Source: Centrapalus pauciflorus
Lineage: Eukaryota > Streptophyta > Magnoliopsida > Asterales > Asteraceae
Direction: 5' to 3'
Assembly (NCBI GenBank): GCA_020465985.1
Contig: JAANYP010000185.1
Location: 48,380 to 112,379 of the forward strand
DNA: 64,000 nt
The notes under the pieces are model-generated. The model saw only the letters and a list, made by a program, of their open reading frames with translations, did not search any database and was not told the origin of the DNA. The translations under genes were made by a program, and so were the position numbers. Below are positions 21,785 to 32,660 of the stretch, one piece after another (position 1 is the stretch's first letter; each line of letters opens with the position of its first letter).

Positions 21785-22959
21785 GGATACCGTGTATCAA
21801 GGTTTTCACTCAGACTTATAATTTCAAATTTCCTCCTTTCACACCCAACCTTCGGTAGAATTGGCAGATGATCAAAGAATTGTTTTTGAAAAAGAGAGAA
21901 AATTGTTCTTAATCAAAGAACAAAATTTTAAAATTCAACTCAAATCCAATGATGATGATCTGGCTTCATACCTGACTATCATCATGGATTTAGAAAATGA
22001 AATCTCTCAACCAAAACAAATCAAACTCTCCACTCTCTCCAATAAATCAAAAGCAAAGGTTTCGGTAGTGTCAGGTGAAATTTTCAAAAACACCGTTCCA
22101 AATGTTGCAAAAGGCAAAGAAATAATGCAATTTCCTCCGAGAATTGTCAAAGGTGAGTGTTCAACAAATCTTAAAACCAAAGTTTCAAAGGATACTAGAC
22201 ATTCTCCTACAAAGAATCACAAGAATTCCGTGAAACTCACTCACTCAGGAATTTTATCTCATTCTAAGAGTTCACATGTAACTGATTCAAAATTGTCTGA
22301 TGTTACAGATCATCTGAATGATTCCCAAAGAGCAGTCAAGCAAGCTTCATTTTTCAAGAAGGCATCTGTGCCATTGCATGTCATTTTCGACAATTCTATT
22401 TCAAGAAGTAGATTAAATGTAGTAGGGAAAAACATGAATGTAAACCGACTTCCAAAACATTGTTCTGTAATGAAGAAACTTGTTGATTCATGTTTATCTA
22501 CTTCATGTTCTTCTGTTCCTGAAAAGAAAAATTCAAAACTTGAAAAATGTCATGTAAAATCAAAGGAAATCAAATGCACCAAAGTCTGGACAAAGAAAAG
22601 GCCTGTCGAACAGACCATATCTGAGAGCTCCAAACAACCCATAGTTGAAACAAAATCCAAATGTCCAATATTCAAATGGGTTCAAAAGAATTCTGCATCC
22701 AATACTGACACTAATAAAAAATGGGTTCCTGCAAATACTCTGTTACATATAACTGGAATTCCATCCTATGCTAACCTGAAAAAAAACCCATTATTCAATG
22801 GGTTCCCGTAGTGTCTGATTGATCTTATGCAGAATGGTTCCTGTGCACTCAGTTCAGGTTTAACTGTACAAGTTTTCTGGACACGCCAGTTCAGAACAAG
22901 GTTAGTGATAGACAGGAGTTGTATGTTGTTCCTTATCTGATTTCAATTACACGTAAAAA
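21785..22959 (+). pseudogene. Element C gag-protease linker, downstream part
   Basis: Continues element C after B. An open frame at 21861-22811 encodes a Lys/Ser-rich, partly coiled-coil segment (EKERKLFLIKEQNFKIQLK, later KCPIFKWVQKNSAS and NKKWVPANTLL) of the kind found before the protease in Sirevirus-like elements. It ends in a TAG at 22811. About 150 bases with no open frame separate it from protease. Confidence 0.55.
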
Positions 22960-24115
22960 CAACATGGGTAATGGATTCGGGATGCTCTCGTCACATGATC
23001 GGTAGAGTTGAGTTGTTGTCTAACTATGTCGAGGAACAGTGCGGCTCAGTTAGATTTGGGAATGACAATCATATACCGATCGTTGGTCATGGAGATTTAG
23101 TTTCAGAAAATCTCATCATCCAACATGTGAACTATGTACGGGGATTGGGCCACAATCTCTTTAGCATAGGACAGTTCTATGATAAGGGTCTCGAGGTGAA
23201 CTTTAGTGCCACAAAATGTAGTGTGAGAACTAATTCGGGAAATGAATTGCTGTCAAGATTTCGTAACTCAAACTTGTATACCATCGATCTGGTAAAACTC
23301 AAACTTAAAGAAAGCATTTGCCTACTCTCCAAGGCTTCAACAAAAGACTCTTGGTTGTGGCATCGTCGCTTATCTCACCTCAACTTTGACCAATATTAAT
23401 AAAATGGTCCTAAAAAATATTGTCAGAGGTTTGCCAGTGCTCCGGTACGACAAAGATCATCTTTGCGGAGCATGTGAAAAAGGAAAAATGAAAAGAGCAG
23501 CACATAAACCCAAACCCGAACCCACATCTAAAAGGCCGTTGGAGCTCCTCCACATGGACTTAGGTGGACCAATGAGGATACAAAGTATCAACGGAAAGCG
23601 CTATGTGTTGGATGTCGTGGATGACTATTCTCGATACACATATGTTCGATTCTTGCGAACCAAAGATGAGGCTCCTCAACATATCATTGATTTAATCAAA
23701 CTTGTTGAGATAAAGTTGCAGTCAGCTGTCCAATTCATCAGAATAGATCAAGCCATGGAATTCAAGAATTTGGTTCTTGAAACTTTCCTGAGATCAAAAG
23801 GCATTCATCATCAATATTCCGCTGCCAGGACTCCACAACAAAACGGGATTGTCGAAAGACAAAACCGAACACGGGTGGAAGCTGCTCGAACAATGCTTGC
23901 CTATTCAAAGTTGCCAACATTTCTGTGGGCCGAAGTTGTTGCCACTTCTTGCTACACGCAGAATCGCTCAATAATCCACAAGGGCGTCAACAAAACTCCC
24001 TTTGAGCTAATTAACAAACGATTACCCAATATCAAATACATTTGTGTTTTTGGTTGCAGGAATTTTTATTGGATACTCCACATCATCAAAAGCTTATCGT
24101 GTCTTCAACACTCGC
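22960..24115 (+). pseudogene. Element C protease and integrase, broken
   Basis: VMDSGCSRHMIG (about 22968-23003) is the copia aspartic protease active site. The pre-integrase zinc region follows (LWHRRLSHLNF), with a frame change near 23396, then DHLCGACEKGKMKR. The integrase core keeps HMDLGGPM, RIDQAMEF (usually an Asp-Asn-Gly motif) and QQNGIVERQNRT, which hold the D, D and E positions. WAEVVATSCYTQNRS and PFELINKRLPNI are typical copia. After VFGCR the frame breaks: roughly 90 bases are missing before GIFIGYSTSSKAYRVFNTRT, which is in another frame (24044-24235). Confidence 0.85.
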
Positions 24116-24817
24116 ACTAGGATTGTGAATGAAGCGTTAATGTATCATTTGATGAATTGGCTGTATCCAGAAATGAAGCTACAACTTCTAGGCTGCCAAT
24201 TTCTCAATCTCAGAGTCCTTCAGCTTCTGCAATAACAGACGACTCATTAAATACTTTCTTTGATCACTTTTATATTGATTATTTTGAGTCTGCTAACCCG
24301 AATGTTTCATCTTCAGTTCCTGCAGAACAAACTGTGATAACATTGGATAACTCGGTGATCAATGCAACAACATCCTCTGATTCCGTACCAACTGAAACAT
24401 CTCCAATCACCGAATCTTCTCCTCAACAAGCATCAGAATCAACTCAACAAGATTCCTTAAATTCTGTTATTCCCGATCAAACCGATACGAACCAGAATTT
24501 GTTGAACCAGATACCATAATGCCATCTCTTGAAAGAATAAAACAATCAATCATCCAATCCGATGTTCATCAAACTCAATCATCCCGTTCCCCTCTTCCAC
24601 ATGAAATCAAATGGACTCGTAGCCACCCTAATGACCGACTCATCGGTAACCCGTCCACTGGAATTCAAATGAGACGTGCATCAACCAATGAATGCCTGTT
24701 CTCATCATTTCTAAGCAATGCTGAACCTTCTCGTGTGGATGAAGCTTTAAAGGAACCAGACTGGATTGTTGCTATGCAAGAAGAATTGAATCAATTTGAA
24801 CGTCGCAAGTATGGAGA
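24116..24817 (+). pseudogene. Element C integrase-RT linker
   Basis: Ser/Thr/Gln-rich coding sequence in two frames (24157-24518 and 24519-24817), then RASTNECLFSSFLSN and EALKEPDWIVAMQEELNQFE, the usual lead-in to copia RT. It contains several frame changes. Confidence 0.7.
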
Positions 24818-26249
24818 TTGGTGCCCAAACCAAAAAATTGGATCATTATTGGAACAAAATGGATCTTCAAAAATAAGCGAGATGAAAATGGTATAGTGGT
24901 AAGAAATAAAGCAAGACTAGTTGTTGGATATCGTCAACAAGAAGGAATTGACTACGACGAAACTTTTGCTCCAGTTGCAAGACTCGAGGCCATCAGAATA
25001 TTCTTGGCGTTTCCTGCATACAAAGATTTCAAAGCATGTCAAATGGACGTCAAAACAGCATTCCTGAATGGAATCCTCAACGAGGAGGTCTATGTTTCAC
25101 GACCTCAAGGTTTTGTTGATGAACATAAACCTGATCATGTTTATGTTTTAGACAAAGCTTTATATGGTCTAAAACAAGCTCCTCGTGCCTGGTATGATAG
25201 CTTATCTTCATTTCTTACCCTATCTGGTTTTTCAAAAGGTGTGGTAGACACAACTCAGTTTACTAAATCTGAGGGAAGACACATAATGCTTGTACAAACT
25301 TTATGTGGATAATATTATATTTGGATCTACAAACCCTGAGTTTTGTAAGAGCTTCTCAGACCTCATGGAGTCGAAGTTTGAGATGAGTATGATGGGAGAG
25401 ATTAACTTCTTTCTCGGGTTACAAGTCAAACAACTTCCAGAAGCAACTTTTGTCAATCAGTCTAAATACACTTTAGACATGCTGAAAAAATTTAAACTTG
25501 ATTCTTGTACATCATCAAAAGTTCCTATGGCTTCACATTGCAAGCTAAACACTAATCCTTCTGAAAAAAGTGTTGATGCGACACAATACAGGGGTATGAT
25601 TGGCTCATTGCTTTATCTCACGGCAAGTAGGCCAGATATAATGTTCTCCACATGTCTTTATGCACGTTTTCAAGCCAACCCAAAAGAATCACACCTTCTT
25701 GCTGTAAAAAAGATTTTCAGATACTTAAAGGGCACTCCAAATCTTGGACTTTGGTATCCAAAAGGATCCAATTTCGATTTAACTTCTTTTTCAGACGCAG
25801 ACTTTGCTGGTTGTTATCTTGACAGAAAGAGCAAGTCAGGAAGCGTTCATTTCCTAGGGGAAAGGCTGGTTAGTTGGTCATCAAAGAAACAAAATTGTGT
25901 TTCAACATCCACAGCTGAAGCCGAGTACGTTGCAGCTGCTAGCAGTTGTTCTCAGGTGTTGTGGATGCGAACACAACTGCGTGACTATGGTTACTTGCTA
26001 TCCAGAATCCCTATCTACTGTGACTCCCGAAGTGCCATCGCTATCTCTTGCAATCCAGTTCAACACTCTCGCACAAAGCACATAGACATCAGGTACCATT
26101 TCATCAAAGATCATGTGGAAAAAGGTATAGTTGAACTCTATTTTGTTCGAACGGAGGATCAATTAGCTGACATTTTCACCAAGGCCTTGGACGATTCTCG
26201 GTTTCAAACCTTGGTGGCAAAATTAGGCATGTTGAATAATCCGGCTTAG
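24818..26249 (+). pseudogene. Element C reverse transcriptase and RNase H, broken
   Basis: The first frame holds NKARLVVGYRQQEGIDYDET, FAPVARLEAIR, QMDVKTAFLNGIL, VYVSRPQGF and KALYGLKQAPRAWYD. The frame then shifts near 25300. The second frame begins LYVDNIIFGSTN: the catalytic YVDD is YVDN, which alone should abolish polymerase activity. RNase H follows with DADFAGC, SWSSKKQNCV, STAEAEYVAAASS, KHIDIRYHF and ADIFTKALD, ending at TAG 26247-26249. The RNase H wording (FLGERLVSWSSKKQN) fits Sirevirus-like elements. Confidence 0.88.
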
Positions 26250-26960
26250 ATTTATCTAATTTATCGAACAATCTTTATTACAACTCTATCTTTGTCTTCA
26301 GTCTTTGATAAAATGATTTTCTTATTGTCTATATCTCTAAGTGTTTATCTGAAAAAATGACATTGTTTGAGTAGTTGGTATTTGTATCTGTTTGAGATTT
26401 TGAGGGGGAGAGAAATCCAATCGTTGTTATCACTTTAAATTTTTATCTGAAAACATCAAAAAGATTTTCATTTATTTTAGTTTAATCTTTATTTTCTTCT
26501 ATTAAAATTTTATCTGAAAATATCAAAAAGATTTTGATTTATTTTAGTTTAATCTTTATTTTCTCCTATCAAATTTTTATTTGAAAATATCAAAAAGATT
26601 TTCATTTATTTTTGGTTTTCTTTATTTCTTTTATTTTATATTTAGTTTTTATCAGAATAACTTCAAAAAGATTTATTTAGTTTAATTTTTATTTCTTTTC
26701 TTTTTAATTTTTTTTGAAAACCTCAAAAATATTTTCATTTCTTTTAGTTTATAGTTTTTATCTTTAACTTTATCACAAAATCTCAAAAAGATTTGTAATT
26801 TTATTTTTATAAGAAAACTTTAAAAAGATTTTCATTTAGTTCATTTAAGTTTTTTAATTTTATTTCATCCAAACTAGGAAAACCCAAAAAGTTTTTAAAT
26901 TTTTGTTTTGTTGTTTTTTTTTTAAATCTCCGAAAATGCAAAAATCAATTTGATCTTGTT
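26250..26960 (+). repeat. Element C spacer: degenerate 65-70-base tandem repeat
   Basis: After pol, about eight degenerate copies of a unit containing TTTTATCTGAAAATATCAAA and AAGATTTTCATTTATTTTAG lie at about 26438-26890. The first three copies are clearest (near 26445, 26511 and 26580). No gene. Confidence 0.75.
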
Positions 26961-26991
26961 TATATAAAAAAAACGGGGGGGGGGGGGGGGG
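26961..26991 (+). promoter_or_regulatory. Candidate internal TATA box and G17 run in the element C spacer
   Basis: TATATAAAAA (26961-26970) then a run of 17 G (26975-26991). About 100 bases downstream, TCTCATCAG/GTTTGT (GT at 27093) resembles a splice donor that could pair with the acceptor region before the accessory ATG at 28582. Promoter activity is inferred. Confidence 0.35.
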
Positions 26992-27345
26992 AGGCGTTTT
27001 CTTTATTCTTCCCTCCTCGTTTCTCTTCCAAAACCGAAACCCCCCTTCCCCACAAGTTTTTTCTTGCCTTCTTTTTCAAGAACTCTCATCAGGTTTGTGC
27101 TTTTCATTTGTATTTCTTGTATTTTCTTTTTTGTATCTTCATTATATCTATGTTTCTCATCTTTCTGTTAGTGTAGTTTTCCTTTTGTCATTGTTTCATC
27201 ATATATTCATCAACTCTTTTGTATTTTAAGATGAAAATGTTAGTAGATATGGAGTATTAAATGTAAATATATGCTTCCTTCACTGATTCATGCAGAAATC
27301 TATGACTTATTTGTTTTAATAGGTTGAAAATGATGGATTCGGGAT

Positions 27346-27935
27346 TGGGTTCACCGAAACCTAGGGTTTCGGTAACTCTCAATGTCTTCGATACCCCTTC
27401 ACATGGTTTCATTGTTTGATTGTACCAAAACATTGATAGACTTTGATAATGTTTTTGATAATCAATGGTTTCGGTAAGTCTAAAGGGTTTCTGGATATGG
27501 TTTCTGTATTGATGGTGTCGATAAGTCTATAGGGTTTCAATAAGTGTCAATTTGGTTTCAAGGTTTCGGTATTTTCCAAGAAACCGTAACCTTTCAAATT
27601 CCTAGTGGGCTTCGTCTATGGTTTCAGTAGTTTGAATTCCACAATGGTTTCGGTATAATGGTTCCATGGTTTCGGTATTGGTAATTTCAGTCCATGGTTT
27701 CGGTATTGGTAATTTCAGTCTTGGTTTCGGTAGTTTCATCTGAATGATTTCGGCATGGTTACAGGATATTGATTTCGGTAGTGTACCGAAACCTTAAAGC
27801 TTTGAACGAACTTATCTCTATGGTTTCGGTATCAATGTTTTTGACATGGTTTCGATAGATAATCCATGGTTTCAGTATTTATGGTTTCTGTACAACGTTT
27901 TCGGTATCATGGTTTCAGTATAGGGTTTCGGTAGA
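27346..27935 (+). repeat. GGTTTCGGTA word array in the element C spacer
   Basis: Over twenty copies of ATGGTTTCGGTA or GGTTTCGGTAAT variants with a few inverted copies, often with TGG or CATGG between them. Same word as in this element's 5' leader. The array lies wholly between the candidate donor (27093) and the accessory ATG. Confidence 0.9.
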
Positions 27936-27954
27936 ATTTTTTTCTATATTATAG

Positions 27955-28581
27955 GTTTTGGTTTTTTTTTTTTTTTTGTTTTCTTTTTGTTTTTGTTTTA
28001 TTTTTTTTTCTTTATTATTATTATTAGTCTGGAATTTTATTTTGTTTTACTTATTTTTAATTTTATTTTGTTATTTTATTTTATTTTAATTTCTTTTATT
28101 TTTTATGTTTTATTTTTTTATTTTACCTCATCTTTTTCTTTAATCTTAATTTTAGCTTATTTTGTTTCTCATGTCTATTTATTTTAGTTTTAGTTTATTT
28201 TTCTATTTCTCTTTAAGTTTTATCTTTAGCTAAATTTTTTACTCCTTTATTTTATTTTTTTTTATTTTGTTGATACCTTTATTCTCTAATTCTTTACTTT
28301 TATTTTTTATTTTCTTCTCTTTCTTTCATTTTTTTACCTATTTTTTTTACCTATTTTTTTATTTTTTTTTTCTTCTTCTTAATTTTAAATTGTGGAATTG
28401 TGGTTTATTGTAATTTATTTATGTTTGCTTTGTTTTCGTTTTTTTCGTGGGATGAAGTTAGTTTAAGACGCCCAAACTGTTTCAACTGCTGTTATCTAAC
28501 TCCTTATCCTTTATCTACTAACTGTCATTTTTATCTATTCTGTTTGATTAACCAATTCTTATTCTTTTCAAAAGAATTCAA
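27955..28581 (+). other. T-rich tract before the element C accessory gene
   Basis: Strongly T-rich on the plus strand, like an extended polypyrimidine tract, ending TATTCTTTTCAAAAGAATTCAA before the ATG at 28582. The matching place in B reads TTTTTTACAGGTGTTCAA, so C's acceptor looks mutated. The T-rich short frames are not genes. Confidence 0.5.
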
Positions 28582-29636
28582 ATGGATGCTCAAGCATATC
28601 AGTTGTTAGACTCCGATCTTTGGGTCTCCCATTTAGCAAATAACTGGAAGTTAGACCCCGAGTCTTTCTTCAAAGTCAAAAATGTTGTCTATGATATCAT
28701 TCAGGGCCACCGGATCAACTATGCTTTGACTGATGCTGCATCCGTTCCGAAAATCTATCTTCAGCAGTTCTGGCATTATTTGGAAATTATTACTCTTAAT
28801 GGTGAGGATCTATTTCAAACCAAGATCAACAATCTGACTGTTACACTTTTCCTTCCCATGCTGCGTAATATCTTGCGGCTTCCCACTGCAAATGCAATCC
28901 AAGGCAAAATCGACTTTGATCCTCTGGTGGAAGTCGATACGTTATGTGCAGACATTCTTAGCATGGGGTATCATGAACCTTAATCAAGAATCTCTCAATT
29001 CAACACCAAAGGTCTTCAGGGTCTATGGTTCATCATCTGGAATATCCTGACCAAATGCATGACAGGGAAAACATCTGGCCATGACGCTGGAAGTGTGGCT
29101 ACGCTACGAATGTTTTACTCGTTTGTATTTGATCGTCATTTTGACTACGGTAACTTCGTCTGGGAAGAAATCAGTGAATATATTCAAGATAAAGCTAATG
29201 ACAAAAGGAAGAAAAGATACATTCCTTTCCAAAGATTTTTCCAACTCTTTGTCAGATATTTCATAGACACACATCCAAGGACGATTTTTCCAAGACACAA
29301 GAATCTGACGTATCCCGTCTACTCCTTGGGATTTCTGAAGCCACATCCCGTTTAACAAGGCATTGTGATTCGTCCTCTCCCACAAGAAATCTTAGTGCAT
29401 GCTGATTAATCGAGCTCTAGAGTAAGAGAGTATCTAGGACTTAATTATCCAGCTACGGCTGCCCCAGCACCGGGACAGCCTTCCCAATCAGGCAGGAGTG
29501 AGAGTTCTGTGAGTTCTGAGGGTGCAGGGGAGATGATGGTTTTGATAGTTCTGAAAGTGCTGAGGGAGCCAGGATGGAAGTAGTGAGTAGGAGTAGCCGA
29601 GGGAGCCGGGCTGGACGTAGAGAGAGTAGAGGTAGC
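28582..29636 (+). pseudogene. Element C accessory gene, N-terminal part
   Basis: The ATG at 28582 opens the N-terminal accessory domain: FFKVKNVVYDIIQGHRINYA, VPKIYLQQFWHYL and DILSMGYHEP. A TAA at 28981 interrupts it, then the same frame continues with GLQGLWFIIWNILTKCMTGK, DFDYG-like HFDYGNFVWEEI and IPFQRFFQLFVRYF. A second TAA falls at 29353. The rest is Gly/Ser/Arg-rich and broken until element D. Homologous to the B protein throughout. Function unknown; the 3' position is the only reason to compare it with env. Confidence 0.7.
29541..29636 (+). repeat. 39-base minisatellite split by element D
   Basis: Units of TGAGGGAGCCrGGmTGGAAG followed by a GTAG-rich tail repeat about every 39 bases before D and again at 41900-41970 after it. 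The unit length is a multiple of three, so it once coded a 13-residue repeat in the accessory protein's middle region. Confidence 0.65.
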
Positions 29637-30012
29637 TGTAACAGCCCGTAGTTTATTAAATATAAATTACAGCATCAAACCTTGGGTATTTAAATGATTT
29701 TGACTACATTATTAGTAATTAGCTGAAAACATGCATTATAGATGGTTAATTATATTAAGTTATAATTAATTATGAAAACTTGCCCAAATTAGCTGAAATA
29801 AAATTAATAATTAATTTTAGCTAATTGGCAAATTAAATACTTGAAAATGACAAAATGGACTAAAATGAATAAAATTAGTCTAAAAAGATAATTCTAGCAA
29901 AACTAGAACCTCCTTACTATTATTTGCATCTGAAAATGCAAATCAGATTCATTAAGAGTAAAAATGGTCAATTCCTGAAATTTAGTAGAAAATCAGATTT
30001 TTCTCTATTTCC

Positions 30013-30021
30013 TATAAATAG
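30013..30021 (+). promoter_or_regulatory. TATA box of the element D LTR
   Basis: TATAAATAG, followed about 55 bases on by a CTCTCTCT tract. The same pair occurs in the 3' LTR and, on the minus strand, in S (36821-36829). Confidence 0.75.
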
Positions 30022-30210
30022 AGCATAATCCATCCTTGAACTTGTTTAGCAAAATTCAGAAATTTCCCTTTGAGACTCTCTCTCTACAAATCCAACTTAT
30101 CTCTAACTTTTCTCCTAAACGGCTCAACGAAATCTCGTGATTTATATGTCATCGGATAGATATCGTCGAGCTCTACCATATTCTGCCATTGCATGATTGA
30201 TTCCGTTCTG

Positions 30211-31983
30211 ATTTGAGGTAAGTTCGAACCCTACTTCTTTCTTTTTGTTTTGGTTTTGGAGATGAAATTCGAATTTCCTCAATTCTTCTTCATTAGAACT
30301 TGATTTGTTGTCGATTAGGACTTGATTTGGTTTGGGAAACGTCTATAATCATCCAAACTCGTATGCTATAGCTTGGACAAATGTTAGTGATGATTTCTCC
30401 CTTATTTATGTTCAATTTTAGTTGTTGTTGTATTTTGAACCTAAAGACCCGAAATATTGATGTTTGGATATGTAATAAACTCGAAAATGTGTGAGAAATG
30501 AACCTATAAATGTCCCTTGACGTTTTAGAAAATTTGAACTAGAAATGCATGCTTAAATGATGAACAGGAAGAACAGATTCGAGAAAACTATGAACAAATT
30601 CGAAATTTATCATCAGATTAGGTTCGAAATTGATTAAATTAATGACTTTTGGTATGCAAAGGGACTAAATTCGAAACCTCCCTAAATTAGAACCCTTATT
30701 CCCTAAATTCGAACCCTAATTCGAATATAACCCCTAAATTCGAATTTGTCTACTTAAATTCGAATCTCTCCTTAAATTTGAAGCACAAGTTCGAATCTCC
30801 CTAAATTTGAACCCCAAATTCGAAGCTAACTATGTTAGGGAGGCATTAAGATGTAAGTCAGATCAAGTTCTTGATCGGCCTTATGTTTTGTGCATGATTT
30901 TAAATTGAAAAGCAACTCATATTGTGATCACTATAAAATTCACAAGTTTTCAAGATTCATGACCATTTTATGTTCAATTAATTAAACAGGCACTATATGA
31001 ACTCTCGACTTTGGGACTAAACTTAAAACATGAAAACATATGTTTTAATGTTAACCAATAGAAATTGTACAACATGATTTGCTTTGCTAATACTATGGTT
31101 GGCTTTGTATTAAGGACATATCTCTGTAAAACCTATGAAACCATAGTAATCTGATAAGAACTGAAGGTTATACCCTGGTATAGACCTAAAGGAGTTCCTG
31201 TTGATTTACTTGACCAATGATGCGAATAGGCTCACTCTGGGACATTAGGAACTACCACAGACTCGACAACAAGACATGATAATAACCTAATAATATAATT
31301 AGGGTTATATAGATCATGTTATAAACTTGACATTAATATGCCAGACTTGAAACTGAACTGCAGGAACCAGCCGGTTTGACAGAGTAAATTGGACGGCTTA
31401 ATTCATTAAGCACTAATTGACTAAGTTACATTGCTCAGGACTACTTTGAGTGACAGATTACATTAAGTACATGCATATGTTTCAATACTTATTGGTGATT
31501 GTTACTGAATTGTATGGAAACATCTGCTATTGCTGCATGTTTATTGAATACTTTATTGTATGATAGGAACTTACTTTTGACATTGTTGAAATTAGATATC
31601 TGATATGCCTTGGACTGCATGTTCACTTTTACTTTCTATGTAAATACTTAACATGCTTGCTGATTACTTGTTGTTGATACATTTGCATCGGCATACTGCA
31701 TTTACTGTTCTGACCGAATGTGAGATCTCCAGTCACAGGAAGGAATTCTGCAGATTCCTTTCCTATCTGATCGTTTCCATAAGTTTCCCATAGGACTTCG
31801 GCCTTACACATGGGAATACTGATTGGCCTAATCTCCCAAATCTTTTGCCGTCTCCAACGTGTTGACTTGACGACATGAGCTGATAGTATTATATATATGT
31901 GTGGAAGCCAATGGAACTCTGTTAACTCACTAGGCAATGTTAGCTTACTCTGTCATGACAACTTTCTTTACAGGAAAAGTTGA
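30211..31983 (+). other. Predicted intron inside the element D LTR
   Basis: Donor TTTGAG/GTAAGT (GT at 30218) and acceptor CAACTTTCTTTACAG/GAAAAG (AG at 31972-31973), with a possible branch-site region TTAACTCACTA about 50 bases earlier. Both sites are intact in the 3' LTR. Matching sites are found in S and I. Prediction from sequence only. Confidence 0.5.
30560..30830 (+). repeat. TTCGAA word array in the element D LTR
   Basis: About 15 copies of AAATTCGAA, GTTCGAAT or TTCGAAACC variants, joined by CCCTAAA and CTAAAT. Repeated in the 3' LTR at about 40140-40410. It lies inside the predicted LTR intron. Confidence 0.85.
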
Positions 31984-32319
31984 TAAGGGCAAGACCATAG
32001 CAGGTAGTTCGTCCCAGGCTAAGTGAACCTGGATACTTGATGATTGCAGACTTTTGGACCTAGTGCTGATGCCTATTTTGTAAAGATTATTGCAGTCTCG
32101 GGTAGCTTGTTCAATCTTCCGCACTCTGATTAAAGATTTTAGAAGTTAGATTAGACCACCATCATATCTTTATATGTTTTGTAACTAAGTATCTTAAAGC
32201 AACTTGAATCAGGTATTTGGACCTGTGGTATCAGACAATAGTAATATTTATTACTTAATGAAATGTATTATAAGAAATTATGATGTGTACTGTTTGTGGT
32301 AACTTGGGTGTTACAAAGT

Positions 32320-32331
32320 TGGTATCAGAGC
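32320..32331 (+). other. Primer binding site of element D
   Basis: TGGTATCAGAGC, complementary to initiator methionine tRNA, four bases after the LTR. Confidence 0.95.
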
Positions 32332-32660
32332 AGCAGTTTAATCATCGGATTGGCCACCCGATACTTAAACTACTGGTATGGTGTGGACTATGTGACTCTG
32401 AATTCCCGAACAAGTCACCGAGGCCTAGGGTAACCTAATTAGTAATGGACTACCCACGCAACTTGACCTAAGATAGGCAATTGATGACTGATAGGACGGG
32501 GAAAGACTGACTGCTTGATACTGACTTGGCTTTGTGTCAGCTTGACTGGCTGCTTTCATGATAATGTAATTATATGTGATTATCTGACATAGGCATTATG
32601 ATACGCATTGTGCTTATTTGAACCAGGAAATAATAACTGTTTCCTTTATACTTTCAGCCA
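32332..32660 (+). promoter_or_regulatory. Leader of element D ending in a 3' splice site before gag
   Basis: No gene. It ends TTTATACTTTCAG/CCA then the gag ATG at 32661 (AG at 32656-32657). The acceptor could pair with the LTR donor at 30218, giving a gag mRNA without the primer site. Confidence 0.45.

Larger units (their letters stand above)
29637..32315 (+). repeat. 5' LTR of element D (2,679 bases)
   Basis: TGTAACAGCCCGTAG to TGGGTGTTACA. It holds a TATA box (30013-30021), a splice donor (GT at 30218), a TTCGAA word array (about 30560-30830) and a splice acceptor (AG at 31972-31973). The partner at 39201-41894 keeps all four. Confidence 0.95.

Noticed and set aside
27987..28187. Frame encoding a very hydrophobic peptide
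   Set aside because: Encoded by a T-rich low-complexity tract; any T-rich DNA gives Phe/Leu/Ile runs.
31629..31937. Minus-strand frame of about 100 codons in the element D LTR, again near 41208-41390
   Set aside because: The reappearance only reflects the LTR duplication; it lies in the predicted LTR intron and has no domain.
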